Assembly: GCF_000744935.1 (NCBI RefSeq)
Contig: NZ_JQMW01000009.1
Location: 744,001 to 808,000 of the forward strand
DNA length: 64,000 nucleotides
Reading direction: 5' to 3'
DNA from: Clostridium sp. KNHs214
GTDB lineage: Bacteria > Bacillota > Clostridia > Clostridiales > Clostridiaceae
A program made the position numbers and the translations under genes. The notes beneath the pieces were generated by a model. That model was not told the DNA's origin, did no database searches, and was given only the letters and a program-made list of their open reading frames with translations. This document shows positions 41,925 through 50,787 of this stretch, in pieces. Each line of letters begins with the position of its first letter. Positions within the stretch are counted from its first letter, which is position 1.

Positions 41925-42524
41925 TTATATTCCTCCTCCAAATTTAACTCTAGCTTTTTTATTTTTTCCTTTTTTCATAAATTTTTTCTCTTTAAAATAC
42001 AAAAGGTCAAACTTTAATGATATATATATAACTTTAACTAAATTTACAAAAATTATACTACTAATTTCTATATATATGATTTCATTATTAAATACTGGTT
42101 GGACGTTAAATTTAAATTTCTTAATTTTAAAAAATTTGCATAGAATATTATATATAAATCCAGGAATGGCATTTACAAATCCATAAACCATGGCGGTGGC
42201 AGACGCATCATTAAATCCAAAATTTATGTTAAAGTCTATTTTTAGTGTAGGTTTAAAAAAGTTATTTAAACAAATATGAAAAAATGCTTTTGCAGAAGCC
42301 TTATTCTTTTGTTGTTTATTTTTAATTTCATGTTCAGTATCTTGTGTTTTACTTTCTTTATTTTTTAGTTTATCTAGAGTTTTATTTAAATCAAATTTAT
42401 TGGAAGTTTTTACTTGCTTTTTATAAATGAAAATTTTTAATTCATTGTTATTAAATACTAATTTAAATTTTAAAGGTATGGGAAATAATAATATTATTAA
42501 AGATATTAAAAAAATATAAAACAT
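41925..42524 (-). CDS. DUF2953 membrane-anchored protein
   Basis: 199 residues. N-terminal membrane segment (IFLISLIILLFPIPLKFKLVF), basic linker, then LKIDFNINFGFNDASATAMVYGFVNAIPGFIYN, the DUF2953 core, and a beta-rich end. Function unknown, but constantly next to ytfJ in Firmicutes, so a spore-related role is inferred. Directly abuts ytfJ, so the two form an operon. Confidence 0.8.
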   Translation of the reverse strand: MFYIFLISLIILLFPIPLKFKLVFNNNELKIFIYKKQVKTSNKFDLNKTLDKLKNKESKTQDTEHEIKNKQQKNKASAKAFFHICLNNFFKPTLKIDFNINFGFNDASATAMVYGFVNAIPGFIYNILCKFFKIKKFKFNVQPVFNNEIIYIEISSIIFVNLVKVIYISLKFDLLYFKEKKFMKKGKNKKARVKFGGGI

Positions 42525-42831
42525 ATAGAATTCCTCCAGAGCATTTTAGAATTAATGATTAAGTATAAATTTTCACATATATTTTCACATATATTAAAAA
42601 TTAATAGGCTATTTAATATCTTAACCATAAATTTCAAATATAAACATTTAATTATGATTGGCGAGGATTCTTAAATGACTCATGAAGGATATAAAATTTT
42701 TAGTTTATAGCGGAATCTTATTCACATAAATAAAATTATGTAAATAAGATTAAAAGTAAACTACTATCCTCATGGAAGGCTTTCATATCATATAATCAAC
42801 AACTAATTCACGAAAGGAAGTGGCAAATATA
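42525..42831. other. Divergent intergenic region with inverted repeat 42715-42750
   Basis: Holds the promoters of the DUF2953/ytfJ operon (minus) and the second carboxypeptidase (plus). TTTTCACATATA occurs twice in tandem near 42571-42596. ATCTTATTCACATAA (42715-42729) pairs with TTATGTAAATAAGAT (42736-42750) with one mismatch, a candidate operator. No gene seen. Confidence 0.45.
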
Positions 42832-43992
42832 GTGAATTTTAAAGGAAAATATAAGAAAGTTTTTAAATATAGGATTGTAAGTATTTTAACTTTAATTTTT
42901 ATGCTTTCAGGGATAATTTCAGTTAAAGGGGAACCTATAAAAAATAAAGAAGGAAAAAGTATATATATAAATGCTAGATATGCCATTGCGATGGACGCCA
43001 AGACTAGAAGAGTTTTATTTGAAAAAAGTTCTTATGATTTAGTTCCAATAGCTAGTACTACCAAGATAATGACTTCTTTAGTAGCTTTGAACTATGGGAA
43101 CCTAAAAGAAAAGGTAGTTGTATCTAAAAAAGCAGCTACTATTAATGGATCTAAAGTGGGATACAAGGAAGGGGAAGAGATTTCTATAGAGGAGCTACTA
43201 TATGGTCTTATGTTTAGGTCAGGAAATGACGCTGCTATAGCTATAGCAGAAGGTATTGGAGGTTCTGTAGAAGGTTTTTGTAATCTTATGAATGAATATG
43301 CTTATTCTATAGGAGCATTAGATTCTCATTTTGAAAGTCCCCACGGATTAGACAGTGCTAACCATTATTCTACAGCTTACGATTTAGCTCTTATAACGGC
43401 AAAAGCTAAAGAAATAGATAAATTTAATGAAATAGTAGGAGATAAAGAAGTATCCGCTGAAGAAAAAGAATTTACTAGAGCATATAATAATATAAATAAA
43501 ATACTTTGGCAAATACCAGAAGCTAATGGAGTTAAAACGGGATATACAGGAGGAGCAGGAAAATGCCTTGTAACATCAGTAAATATAGATGGCAATGATG
43601 TAATAATAGTGGTTTTAAATTCTCCAACTAGATGGAATGAAACAAAGAAAATATATAATAATATAAAAGAAAATTATGAATTTAAGGAAGTAGCCAAAAA
43701 AGATGAAATAATGGCTTCCATGAATATAAATAAGAGAAATAAAATAGATTTACTTTGCAGTGAAAACATTATATTACCTCTTAAAAAAGATGAAAATTAT
43801 GTAAAAAATATAGTAGTAAAAGAAGACTTAAATAATCTACAAATTAGAAAAGGCGAAGAAATAGGAAAAATAATAATAGAGGATGAAAAGGGACTTTTAA
43901 TATATCAAAAGTCATTGATATCAAGTAAAAATGTAAATTTATCAAATAAAACTAAAAGTAAATTGAGAAAACTAAAGGAAATTTTTCGATAA
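42832..43992 (+). CDS. D-alanyl-D-alanine carboxypeptidase family protein
   Basis: 386 residues from GTG 42832, 11 bases after AAGGAAG (a GTG at 42820 overlaps the ribosome site). Signal-type N-terminus (VSILTLIFMLSGIISVKG). Motifs SxxK (IASTTKIM), SGN (RSGNDAA) and KTG (GVKTGYTGG) are intact. The C-terminal domain is longer and charged. A second low-molecular-mass penicillin-binding protein near dacF-type 37520; probably vegetative or spore-cortex trimming, undecided. Confidence 0.85.
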   Translation: MNFKGKYKKVFKYRIVSILTLIFMLSGIISVKGEPIKNKEGKSIYINARYAIAMDAKTRRVLFEKSSYDLVPIASTTKIMTSLVALNYGNLKEKVVVSKKAATINGSKVGYKEGEEISIEELLYGLMFRSGNDAAIAIAEGIGGSVEGFCNLMNEYAYSIGALDSHFESPHGLDSANHYSTAYDLALITAKAKEIDKFNEIVGDKEVSAEEKEFTRAYNNINKILWQIPEANGVKTGYTGGAGKCLVTSVNIDGNDVIIVVLNSPTRWNETKKIYNNIKENYEFKEVAKKDEIMASMNINKRNKIDLLCSENIILPLKKDENYVKNIVVKEDLNNLQIRKGEEIGKIIIEDEKGLLIYQKSLISSKNVNLSNKTKSKLRKLKEIFR

Positions 43993-44006
43993 TTTTAATG
44001 TACTTC

Positions 44007-44043
44007 AAGAAGCTATTATGCAATGCAGTAGCTTCTTTTTTGT
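44007..44043 (+). terminator. Terminator after carboxypeptidase gene
   Basis: AAGAAGCTA (44007-44015) pairs perfectly with TAGCTTCTT (44029-44037), then TTTT. From here to 44297 the DNA is AT-rich with no gene. Confidence 0.75.
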
Positions 44044-44297
44044 TTATATTAAAAATACTTTAAGTTTTAAATTGGATAAAATTCCTAAAAAGTTAGCTAT
44101 TCATATAAATATATAAGCTTAATTATAGGAATTGAATTTATAATAAAATATTAGAGTTCTTAATATTTTAGAATTGAAAAAAGAGTATTATTACATATTT
44201 AAAATTATGTAAACTTAATAAAAATGTAAACCTATATGTAACAATTTAATCCATAGATGGATATTCTATTATTAGAACGTTTTTTGGAGGATAGGCT

Positions 44298-45284
44298 ATG
44301 GATTATGAAATAATCGACTGTATAGATGCTGGTAGTGAATTTTGCCCTTGTAAATTAGCCGAGAGCAATGAGTGCATACTTTGCTCCCAAATGAGTGGTA
44401 AGAAATTTTGTGATTGCATAAATTGGAAGGGAGTATGTATATATCAGGAATACTTCTGGAATGGTAATGAGGCTAAAGAAGAGAGGAAGGAATATATTTG
44501 CAAAGTAATTAGTAAAAAAAATTTGCAGCAGTGTGTAATAGAGTTAGGTATAGTGGTACCTCATAAGCTAGCAATAAATTTATGTCATCCAGGTAGCTTT
44601 ATATTTCTTAAAATACCAAACACAAAAGAATTCTATAATACGCCAATATCTATAATGGATGTAGATACTCAGGAAAATTTAATAAAAATTATGATAGAAA
44701 TTAAGGGTGTAAAAACTAAAAAAATAGATGAAATTCAAGAAGGAGGGAATATTTCTATTAAGGGGCCTTATTGGAATGGGGTTCAAGGCATTAAGAATAT
44801 TTACTCAAGTAAAGAAAAAACTTCCTTAATTATATTTAGAGGAATAGGGCAGGCTCCGGCAGTTCCTGTTATTAAAAAACTTTATTCTAACGGCAATAAT
44901 ATAATTTGTATTGCAGATAAGGGTGGATATGGGGATATATATATAAAGGATTACCTTCAAATGTATAATTGTAAAGTTTATTATGCTGATATCTTTAAAA
45001 ATGGTGAACTTACAGAAGAAGTAAAGGGGTTAATACAGAATATTTTAAAAGATAAGGATGTGAATTTAGTGCATATAGCAGCGCAGGATATACTTATATA
45101 TTTAATAGTAAATTATATGGAGGATAAAAATATAAAGCTTTCCTGTTGTAATAACGCTAAAATGTGTTGTGGAGAAGGTGTGTGCGGTTGCTGTACTGCT
45201 AGGTATAAAGGTCATAAGATAAAAAGACTTTGCAAAGTTCAAACAGATCCTAGAAATTTATTTGAAGGGAGAAGATTTATATGA
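44298..45284 (+). CDS. PyrK-like FAD/NAD-binding iron-sulfur protein with extra N-terminal Cys cluster
   Basis: 328 residues. Residues 16-48 hold six to eight cysteines (CPCKLAESNECILCSQ…CDCINWKGVC), a likely extra Fe-S or zinc site. Residues 65-235 follow the ferredoxin-reductase fold (FAD domain then SLIIFRGIGQAPAVPVIKKL). CCNNAKMCCGEGVCGCC is the PyrK-type 2Fe-2S cluster motif. Known relatives pass electrons between NAD(P)H and a partner flavoenzyme. Overlaps the next gene by four bases (ATGA), so the two probably form one complex. Confidence 0.75.
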   Translation: MDYEIIDCIDAGSEFCPCKLAESNECILCSQMSGKKFCDCINWKGVCIYQEYFWNGNEAKEERKEYICKVISKKNLQQCVIELGIVVPHKLAINLCHPGSFIFLKIPNTKEFYNTPISIMDVDTQENLIKIMIEIKGVKTKKIDEIQEGGNISIKGPYWNGVQGIKNIYSSKEKTSLIIFRGIGQAPAVPVIKKLYSNGNNIICIADKGGYGDIYIKDYLQMYNCKVYYADIFKNGELTEEVKGLIQNILKDKDVNLVHIAAQDILIYLIVNYMEDKNIKLSCCNNAKMCCGEGVCGCCTARYKGHKIKRLCKVQTDPRNLFEGRRFI

Positions 45285-46558
45285 AGGTAATTATTATAGG
45301 AGGCGGTTGGGCTGGTTCTGCTGCAGCTATAACTGCTAAAAAAGCTGGTGCAGAAGTTTATTTATATGAAAAAACAGATATGCTTCTAGGCCTTGGAAAT
45401 ATAGGTGGAATCATGAGAAATAACGGAAGATTTACAGCGGCAGAGGAAATAATAGCTTTAGGAGCTGGAGATCTCATAGGTTTAACTGATATGAATTCAA
45501 CCCATAGAAACATAGAGTTCCCGGGTCATAATCATGCATGGCTATATAACGTTAATAAAATAGAACCAGCTGTAAAAAATTATCTAATAAATATGGGAAT
45601 CAATTTAAATTTAATTTCCAGAGTTATTGATGTAAAAAAGGGTAATGGTAAAATTGAAGGTATTTATTTATCTAATGGAGATTATGTTGAGGGAGATGTA
45701 TTTATAGAAACCACTGGTTCTACAGGACCTATGGGTAATTGTTTAAGATACGGCAATGGCTGTTCCATGTGCGTTTTAAGATGCCCATCCTTTGGTCCTA
45801 GGGTAAGCCTAAGCTCCAGAGCTGGAGTTGAGGATTTACAGGGTGAGAGAGAAGATGATGTCCTAGGTGCTTTCAGTGGCTCTTGTAAGCTTTGTAAGGA
45901 AAGCATATCAAAGGAAATACTAGAGGAGTTAGAAGAAACAGGAGTAGCAGTTTTAAAAATTCCTAATGAAGATATAAATTTAGATAAATTAAAGATAAAA
46001 GTATGTCAGCAATACGCCTTAAAGGAATTTGCTGAAAATGTAATTTTGTTGGATACAGGCCATGTTAAGTTAATGACATCATATTATCCATTAGAAAAAT
46101 TAAGAAAAATAAAAGGGCTAGAAAATGCAAAATACATTGATCCATATGCTGGAGGCAAGGGCAATTCCATAAGATATCTTTCCGTAGCACCAAGAACAGA
46201 TGACATGAAGGTAAAGGGCATAGAGAATTTATTTTGTGCCGGTGAGAAATCTGGGCTGTTTGTGGGGCATACAGAGGCCATTTGTACAGGAAGTTTAGCT
46301 GGTCATAACGCCGTAAGATGGGCTCTTGGCATGCCACCTTTAATTCTTCCAAAAGCTACAGCTATAGGGGACATAATATCCTATGCCAACTACAAAATGA
46401 CCACTAAAGAAGGACGAAGGAAGAGATACACCTTCGCTGGCGCCGAATATTTTACTAGAATGAAGGATTTGGGGCTTTACACTATAGATGTAGATGAGAT
46501 TAAAAAGAGGATAAGCAAGTTAAATTTAAGTGGAATAATGAGTGAGAAGTTAATTTGA
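45281..46558 (+). CDS. FAD-dependent oxidoreductase (GidA/TrmFO-like) with Cys clusters
   Basis: 425 residues. IIGGGWAGSAAAITAKKAGAEV is the N-terminal dinucleotide-binding motif, NLFCAGEKSGLFVGHTEAICTGSLAGHNA the C-terminal FAD motif of the GidA/TrmFO clan. In between, CSMCVLRCPSFGP and SCKLCKES may ligate an iron-sulfur cluster. It is shorter than MnmG and lacks its tRNA-binding C-terminus. Paired with the PyrK-like gene, it looks like an electron-transfer enzyme of unknown substrate. Confidence 0.7.
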   Translation: MKVIIIGGGWAGSAAAITAKKAGAEVYLYEKTDMLLGLGNIGGIMRNNGRFTAAEEIIALGAGDLIGLTDMNSTHRNIEFPGHNHAWLYNVNKIEPAVKNYLINMGINLNLISRVIDVKKGNGKIEGIYLSNGDYVEGDVFIETTGSTGPMGNCLRYGNGCSMCVLRCPSFGPRVSLSSRAGVEDLQGEREDDVLGAFSGSCKLCKESISKEILEELEETGVAVLKIPNEDINLDKLKIKVCQQYALKEFAENVILLDTGHVKLMTSYYPLEKLRKIKGLENAKYIDPYAGGKGNSIRYLSVAPRTDDMKVKGIENLFCAGEKSGLFVGHTEAICTGSLAGHNAVRWALGMPPLILPKATAIGDIISYANYKMTTKEGRRKRYTFAGAEYFTRMKDLGLYTIDVDEIKKRISKLNLSGIMSEKLI

Positions 46559-46573
46559 GTTTAGCCTAAATAC

Positions 46574-46630
46574 GGAGCTGTTCATAGGGAGTTGAAAAAT
46601 CACTAAGGCAACAGCTCCATCTTATTTATT
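46574..46630 (+). terminator. Terminator after redox operon
   Basis: GGAGCTGTT (46574-46582) pairs perfectly with AACAGCTCC (46610-46618), loop 27 nt, T-rich tail. Confidence 0.65.
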
Positions 46631-46726
46631 TTTATAATATTGAAATACATAAATTATGGTTACACACAAATTTAGATAATGAAAGTATGTGTTTAAAGCA
46701 AATGTAAATATAAAAATAATAGGATA

Positions 46727-46825
46727 ATGTTGGAGCCTATTGCTAAAGAAGTTACTGAGTTGATAAATAATTCAGAACTTACTGATAAGCAAGGGCTCTT
46801 TTGTGTTATATACAGTAGATGCTAA
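46727..46825 (+). pseudogene. Short coding remnant
   Basis: A 32-codon frame (MLEPIAKEVTELINNSELTDKQG…) has protein-like composition but no ribosome site and ends abruptly; likely a decayed gene 5' end. Otherwise the 46631-47030 stretch is AT-rich and empty, with a GGAGG site for the next gene. Confidence 0.25.
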
Positions 46826-47030
46826 ATGCAATTAAAACATATAAAAAGGCATATTTTAGAGTGGGGGATTGTGCCTCATTTTTATGCAAATTATAATAAA
46901 AGAGTAATATTTTAAAATAAATAACAGATATGGTATAATGAGATATGATGCAAATGTAAAATTAATTACATTTGTATTTTGTATTATATTGCTAACAAGC
47001 ATTTCTCAATAATTAAGGAGGTATCCAAAA

Positions 47031-47771
47031 ATGAAAAATTACTTTTTAAAACCTAAGGTGCTTCTTGTTGGAACATTTCATATGGGACAAACCCCAGATA
47101 TGTATCATACAGAAGTAGGCAATCTTTTTTCAAAAACAAGACAGCAAGAAATACGTGATGTTGTAGATAGGCTAAAACGTTTTAATCCAACCAAAGTGGC
47201 ATTAGAAATTGTCACAGAAGATGATGAAGTTATAAATAATAAATACAAGGCATATGTCAATGGACAGTTTCAATTAGAAGGAAGAGAACAACATCAGTTG
47301 GGATTCCGAATAGCTTCAGAATTAGGTCACGAAAGAATATATCCTATTGATTGGATGGGTGTAGGCGTTGATACTAGACCTTTTGGTGAGGTATATGAAT
47401 GGACAAAAACAAATCAACCGAAATTATTTGATGAAGTTTTTCAAAAAGAAGTTTTTAATATTAATAAAAATAAAAGTATATTAGAGATGTATCAAGGTTA
47501 TAATGAACCAGATAAAATTAAAAAAAGTCATGAACTGTATATCAATATGGCTCGTATTGGCTATGTGAGAGAGTATGTTGGTATTAGTTGGTTAACATGG
47601 TGGTATCAACGTAACTTAACATTGTTTTCAAACATTTGTCGTTTGGCAGAATCAGCTGATGACAGGATACTAGTCATCATAGGAAGTAGCCATATCTATT
47701 TATTAAATCAATTCTTGCGAGAAAGTAATATGGTTGAATTAGTAGATGTTAATAAACTGCTTCTATCTTAA
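47031..47771 (+). CDS. DUF5694 protein (TraB/ChaN-like fold)
   Basis: 246 residues. VLLVGTFHMGQTPDMY near the start, VALEIVTEDD and ILVIIGSSHIYLLNQFLRES near the end are the family's GTFH, E and GxxH blocks, a layout shared with TraB/PrgY-type putative metalloproteases. Function not established. AAGGAGGT before the ATG. Stands alone. Confidence 0.8.
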   Translation: MKNYFLKPKVLLVGTFHMGQTPDMYHTEVGNLFSKTRQQEIRDVVDRLKRFNPTKVALEIVTEDDEVINNKYKAYVNGQFQLEGREQHQLGFRIASELGHERIYPIDWMGVGVDTRPFGEVYEWTKTNQPKLFDEVFQKEVFNINKNKSILEMYQGYNEPDKIKKSHELYINMARIGYVREYVGISWLTWWYQRNLTLFSNICRLAESADDRILVIIGSSHIYLLNQFLRESNMVELVDVNKLLLS

Positions 47772-48019
47772 ATTTTTTCTTTGTCTCTATTACTTAAGAA
47801 ATTTTTGATTAATTACTAAGCTGTATAAAATAACGTTACAGCAATTATGTAGATCTCTTAGAACGCAATTGTGAAATTTGATACTTCTAGATGCTTTCTA
47901 AACATATGGAATTATTTAATAGATTATTTATAAAAAAGTAGTATTAGGATTAAGGAGTTATCTGGGTACCCCATTAAATATTAAAGTCCTTGCGTATATA
48001 TTATATGGAGGGATTCAAA

Positions 48020-48166
48020 ATGAAAGTTAATAAAATAATAGAAACCAATGAATATTATGAGCAAAGACTAAGAGTTGAGCCTAAACCTAAAAGGGAAAAT
48101 GGCAATAACAAAGAGATATCATTTTCAGAAATTTTAAAGAAAAATATCTGCAAGAGCAGAGCTTAA
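48020..48166 (+). CDS. Hypothetical small protein, 48 residues
   Basis: ATG after GGAGGG encodes a charged peptide (MKVNKIIETNEYYEQRLRVE…FSEILKKNICKSRA). Not recognised. Probably in one unit with the next small gene. Confidence 0.45.
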   Translation: MKVNKIIETNEYYEQRLRVEPKPKRENGNNKEISFSEILKKNICKSRA

Positions 48167-48212
48167 ATAATATTTAAAACTAAACCTAAAAAATAATAGG
48201 GGGAAATAATAA

Positions 48213-48329
48213 ATGAGAGACTTTTGCAAAACTTGTGCCGAATTTGCAGATACGCTTGGAGTTGAAATTCTAAGTACAGCGGATAATGTTTGCACAGTAA
48301 CTTTTATGAGAGATTATGAAAGTTACTAA
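48213..48329 (+). CDS. Hypothetical small cysteine-containing protein, 38 residues
   Basis: ATG preceded by a run of five G residues. MRDFCKTCAEFADTLGVEI…NVCTVTFMRDY, with CKTC near the start and a third cysteine; a metal site is possible. Not recognised. A hairpin (TAAAAGTA/TACTTTTA, 48337-48360) follows. Confidence 0.45.
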   Translation: MRDFCKTCAEFADTLGVEILSTADNVCTVTFMRDYESY

Positions 48330-48336
48330 AAGTAAA

Positions 48337-48360
48337 TAAAAGTAGGTAGCTTTACTTTTA
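48337..48360 (+). terminator. Terminator-like hairpin
   Basis: TAAAAGTA (48337-48344) and TACTTTTA (48353-48360). A more distant exact inverse pair, CAATTCGTAAT (48365-48375) and ATTACGAATTG (48481-48491), spans the region before the riboswitch. Confidence 0.4.
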
Positions 48361-48565
48361 ACTGCAATTCGTAATTTAAAATTCAAGCGAAAAATTTTTA
48401 ATGAAATAATGCAGTTTTAGGGTATTATTACAATCAATATTTATCCAAAAACCTATGTAGATTTAGTGTATAAATTGTATATTACGAATTGAAGTACTTT
48501 TAAGAGTGTACTTGAAAATGTTATTATTAATGATATAATATTCCTAGAACATTTGAATATAATGT

Positions 48566-48696
48566 CTTCAGGGCAGGGTGAAATTCCCGATCGGCGGTAT
48601 AGTCCGCGAGCATGAAAATGCAGAACTTGGCATATGTCCAAGTTAGGACTTGGTGAAATTCCAAGACCGACAGTATAGTCTGGACGAGAGAAGGCG
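48566..48696 (+). promoter_or_regulatory. FMN riboswitch
   Basis: Contains the RFN-element landmarks in order: GGGCAGGGTGAAATTCCCGA, CGGCGGTATAGTCCGCGAGC, an accessory stem AACTTGG/CCAAGTT, GGACTTGGTGAAATTCCAAG, ACCGACAGTATAGTCTGG and GAGAGAAGG. It binds FMN and shuts off downstream riboflavin genes. Followed by a terminator and ribU. Confidence 0.95.
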
Positions 48697-48775
48697 TGTT
48701 AATTGATTGTAATAAATGATTACTTTTTTTGTGTTTCATTTTTCTACAATTCTAATTGTCCACCTAATTGCAATT

Positions 48776-48814
48776 AACACCTGAAAGACATTTCTTTCAG
48801 GTGTTACTATTTTT
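48776..48814 (+). terminator. Expression-platform terminator of FMN riboswitch
   Basis: AACACCTGAAAG (48776-48787) pairs with CTTTCAGGTGTT (48794-48805), followed by ACTATTTTT. Upstream AAGGCGTGTTAATTG and CAATTAACAC offer an alternative pairing, as in on/off switching. Confidence 0.8.
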
Positions 48815-48828
48815 GGGGGGAATTTAAA

Positions 48829-49479
48829 ATGAAAACAAACACTAAAAAACTTACAACATTGGCAATGCTAAGTGCAATTGCCTACATTATTATGGCTGTA
48901 GGACGTGTTCCTATAGTATTGTTTTTAAAGTATGAGCCTAAAGATGTTATTATTACCATTGGAGGATTTATTTTTGGCCCCTTATCAGCATTCATTATTT
49001 CAGTACTAGTTTCTTTTGCGGAAATGTTTACTGTTAGTGATACTGGTTTCATAGGTTTTATTATGAATATAATTTCTACATGTGCTTTTGCATGTACAGC
49101 AGGTTATATTTACAAGCGAAACCGTACACTTAAAGGAGCTGTATATGGACTTATTACTGGAAGTTTTTTGATGACAACAGTTATGCTTCTTTGGAATTAT
49201 CTTATTACTCCAATTTATTTAGGCTATCCTAGAGAAGCTGTTGCAAAACTATTGATTCCAGCATTTTTACCTTTTAATCTTTTAAAGGGTGGATTGAATG
49301 CAGCCTTAACTATGCTTTTATATAAACCTTTAGTAAATTCCTTGAGAAGAAGCAACCTTATTCCAAAATCATCAAAATCTAATTCAGTTAAAAAAATCAA
49401 CTTTGGTGTGATACTTGTTTCCGGTTTAATAATAGTTACATGTATTCTTTTTATATTGGTATTAAATAGAAAAATATAA
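48829..49479 (+). CDS. ribU: Riboflavin ECF transporter S component
   Basis: 216 residues, six membrane spans. Near the N-terminus LAMLSAIAYIIM carries the AxxxA-type helix for contact with EcfT. FLKYEPKDVIITIGGFIFGP is the RibU-specific block that binds riboflavin. The FMN riboswitch directly upstream confirms the ligand. Works with the shared EcfA/A'/T module encoded elsewhere. Confidence 0.9.
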   Translation: MKTNTKKLTTLAMLSAIAYIIMAVGRVPIVLFLKYEPKDVIITIGGFIFGPLSAFIISVLVSFAEMFTVSDTGFIGFIMNIISTCAFACTAGYIYKRNRTLKGAVYGLITGSFLMTTVMLLWNYLITPIYLGYPREAVAKLLIPAFLPFNLLKGGLNAALTMLLYKPLVNSLRRSNLIPKSSKSNSVKKINFGVILVSGLIIVTCILFILVLNRKI

Positions 49480-49710
49480 TTGGTTTATTGCAGTAATTAG
49501 TATAGATTTAAAGGAGTTAATTAAAAAATTAAAATAGTGATATTATGTATCCATATAAGTTAGTTGTTATATAAAATTCAGTGTTATTAATTGAGTATAG
49601 AAAAATTAATGCTAAAAAGACTTATACTTAAACTCCTAGTTGGTTAATACTCCTAATTATAGAATAAATCGTATATAATTTAATTATATGATATATTAGG
49701 GGGAATTGTT

Positions 49711-49803
49711 GTGAAAAGAACAGCTGAATTTGTACTAGGACTTATAGCTGGAATAATGTGTCTTACTAGAAAAATGGAATCTGAAAATGAGAAAATAATA
49801 TAA
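49711..49803 (+). CDS. Truncated DUF4064-like small protein, 30 residues
   Basis: GTG after AGGGGG. MKRTAEFVLGLIAGIM resembles the first hydrophobic helix of DUF4064 proteins, but the frame stops after 30 codons. Either a remnant or a small membrane peptide. A terminator follows. Confidence 0.35.
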   Translation: MKRTAEFVLGLIAGIMCLTRKMESENEKII

Positions 49804-49812
49804 TAGTTTATA

Positions 49813-49842
49813 AAAAAGAATTGCTAATGCGGTTCTTTTTTT
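49813..49842 (+). terminator. Terminator
   Basis: AAAAAGAA (49813-49820) and TTCTTTTT (49833-49840) with inner GC/GC pair, loop TAAT; seven T residues. Confidence 0.65.
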
Positions 49843-49989
49843 AGTCCTTGTATGTGCTATTTTTTTAGATTTTTATTTGGATTATGAAAAAGCTGTTGAT
49901 ATTTAATTAAAATTTGTTACAGCAATTTGTAAAAGGGATAAAATACCTTTATGTTGCATTTAAAAAATTTATATGATACAATTTCTAAA

Positions 49990-50070
49990 AAGGGGAGCTT
50001 GGTTGCAGGCTGAGAGGAAGTTTATGCTTCGACCCATAACTTGATTCGGATAATGCCGACGTAAGGAAAT
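49990..50070 (+). promoter_or_regulatory. TPP riboswitch
   Basis: GGGGAGC at 49992, GGCTGAGAGGAAG (pyrimidine sensor CTGAGA), CTTCGACCC, and the pyrophosphate-sensor helix TTGATTCGGATAATGCCGACGTAAGGA are all present. Binds thiamin pyrophosphate. A terminator follows at 50105-50142, so it turns off the thiW-thiM operon when TPP is high. Confidence 0.95.
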
Positions 50071-50104
50071 ATTTGGTTTATACTATTTGTTATATTATGG
50101 GTGT

Positions 50105-50142
50105 AAATGAGATGTGCCTTATTCGGTGTATCTCATTTTTTA
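50105..50142 (+). terminator. Expression-platform terminator of TPP riboswitch
   Basis: AAATGAGAT-…-CC pairs with GG-…-ATCTCATTT with G-U pairs, followed by TTTTTTAT. Confidence 0.8.
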
Positions 50143-50206
50143 TACTTCAAAGAGAATATCTTTGATTGGCTAAGGGGGAGCGCCCGAGGCTAATATGGAA
50201 AAATAC

Positions 50207-50306
50207 AACTAAATAGCGAGGGAACTTGTGTTTCAAGGTGAGAGGAAGCTTTTGAGCTTTGACCGACCAGTATGGCTTATGTCATATAGGGAATTGCTAT
50301 TTAGTT
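50207..50306 (+). promoter_or_regulatory. Second structured RNA, TPP-riboswitch-like variant or other thiamin-type aptamer
   Basis: Closed by a perfect 11-bp stem AACTAAATAGC (50207-50217)/GCTATTTAGTT (50296-50306). Inside, GGGAACTTG, CAAGGTGAGAGGAAGC, GCTTTGACC and TAGGGAA mirror the TPP aptamer's order (GGGG, CTGAGA, ACCC, AGGGA), but GTGAGA replaces CTGAGA, and the usual ATCTGGATAATGCCAGCG arm is replaced by a TATGGC/GTCATA hairpin. It may sense a different thiamin precursor, or be an HMP-PP-type or degenerate switch. A weak hairpin ATACC/GGTAT follows before thiW. Confidence 0.6.
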
Positions 50307-50390
50307 ACGATAAAACTATACCTCGATAATGGTATTTATTCCCTATATAACATATTGGAGAAATAAATATTATTAGGGAGGTATTTTATT

Positions 50391-50722
50391 ATGGAAAAAA
50401 ACTCAAAATTATTAAAAAAACTTATGCTTGCAATGTTGGTGGCAATGGGGGTAGTAATTTCACCAATTCTTCGTATTGAGGGCATGTGTCCTATGGCACA
50501 TTTTATTAACATAGTATGTTCTGTTATTCTTGGACCTTGGTATTCACTGACTTGTGCTACATTGATTGGTGTCATAAGAATGTTTTTTTTAGGAATTCCA
50601 CCTTTAGCTTTGACTGGAGCAGTTTTTGGCGCTGCTTTATCTGGAATTTTATATAGGGTATCTAAGGGAAATTTGTTTTGTGCTATTATAGGTGAAATTA
50701 TAGGAACTGGTATTATAGGAGC
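50391..50722 (+). CDS. thiW: ThiW, 5' coding exon (interrupted by an IStron)
   Basis: Residues 1-110 plus two bases of codon 111. LAMLVAMGVVISPILRIEGMCPMAHFIN, PPLALTGAVFGAALSGILYR and GEIIGTGIIGA are the ThiW family blocks (ECF-type S component thought to import hydroxyethylthiazole). Read without splicing, the frame runs on to a stop at 50754-50756, giving a truncated 121-residue product. Joining 50722 to 53266 gives a 189-codon frame with the family sequence GIIGA-VV-SYP intact. GGGAGGT before the ATG. Confidence 0.85.
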
Positions 50723-50787
50723 AACTAATAGTTGTATAAAATATAAACATGTGTAGACAATCAAAGTTAAATGTATATATTTTATTA

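Noticed and set aside
41833..42186. Plus-strand ORF of 117 codons opposite ytfJ and DUF2953
   Set aside because: Antisense to two recognised genes; its hydrophobic sequence is explained by the complementary codons.
48453..48739. Overlapping minus-strand ORFs over the FMN riboswitch
   Set aside because: The region is a complete FMN aptamer on the plus strand; the ORFs lack ribosome sites.
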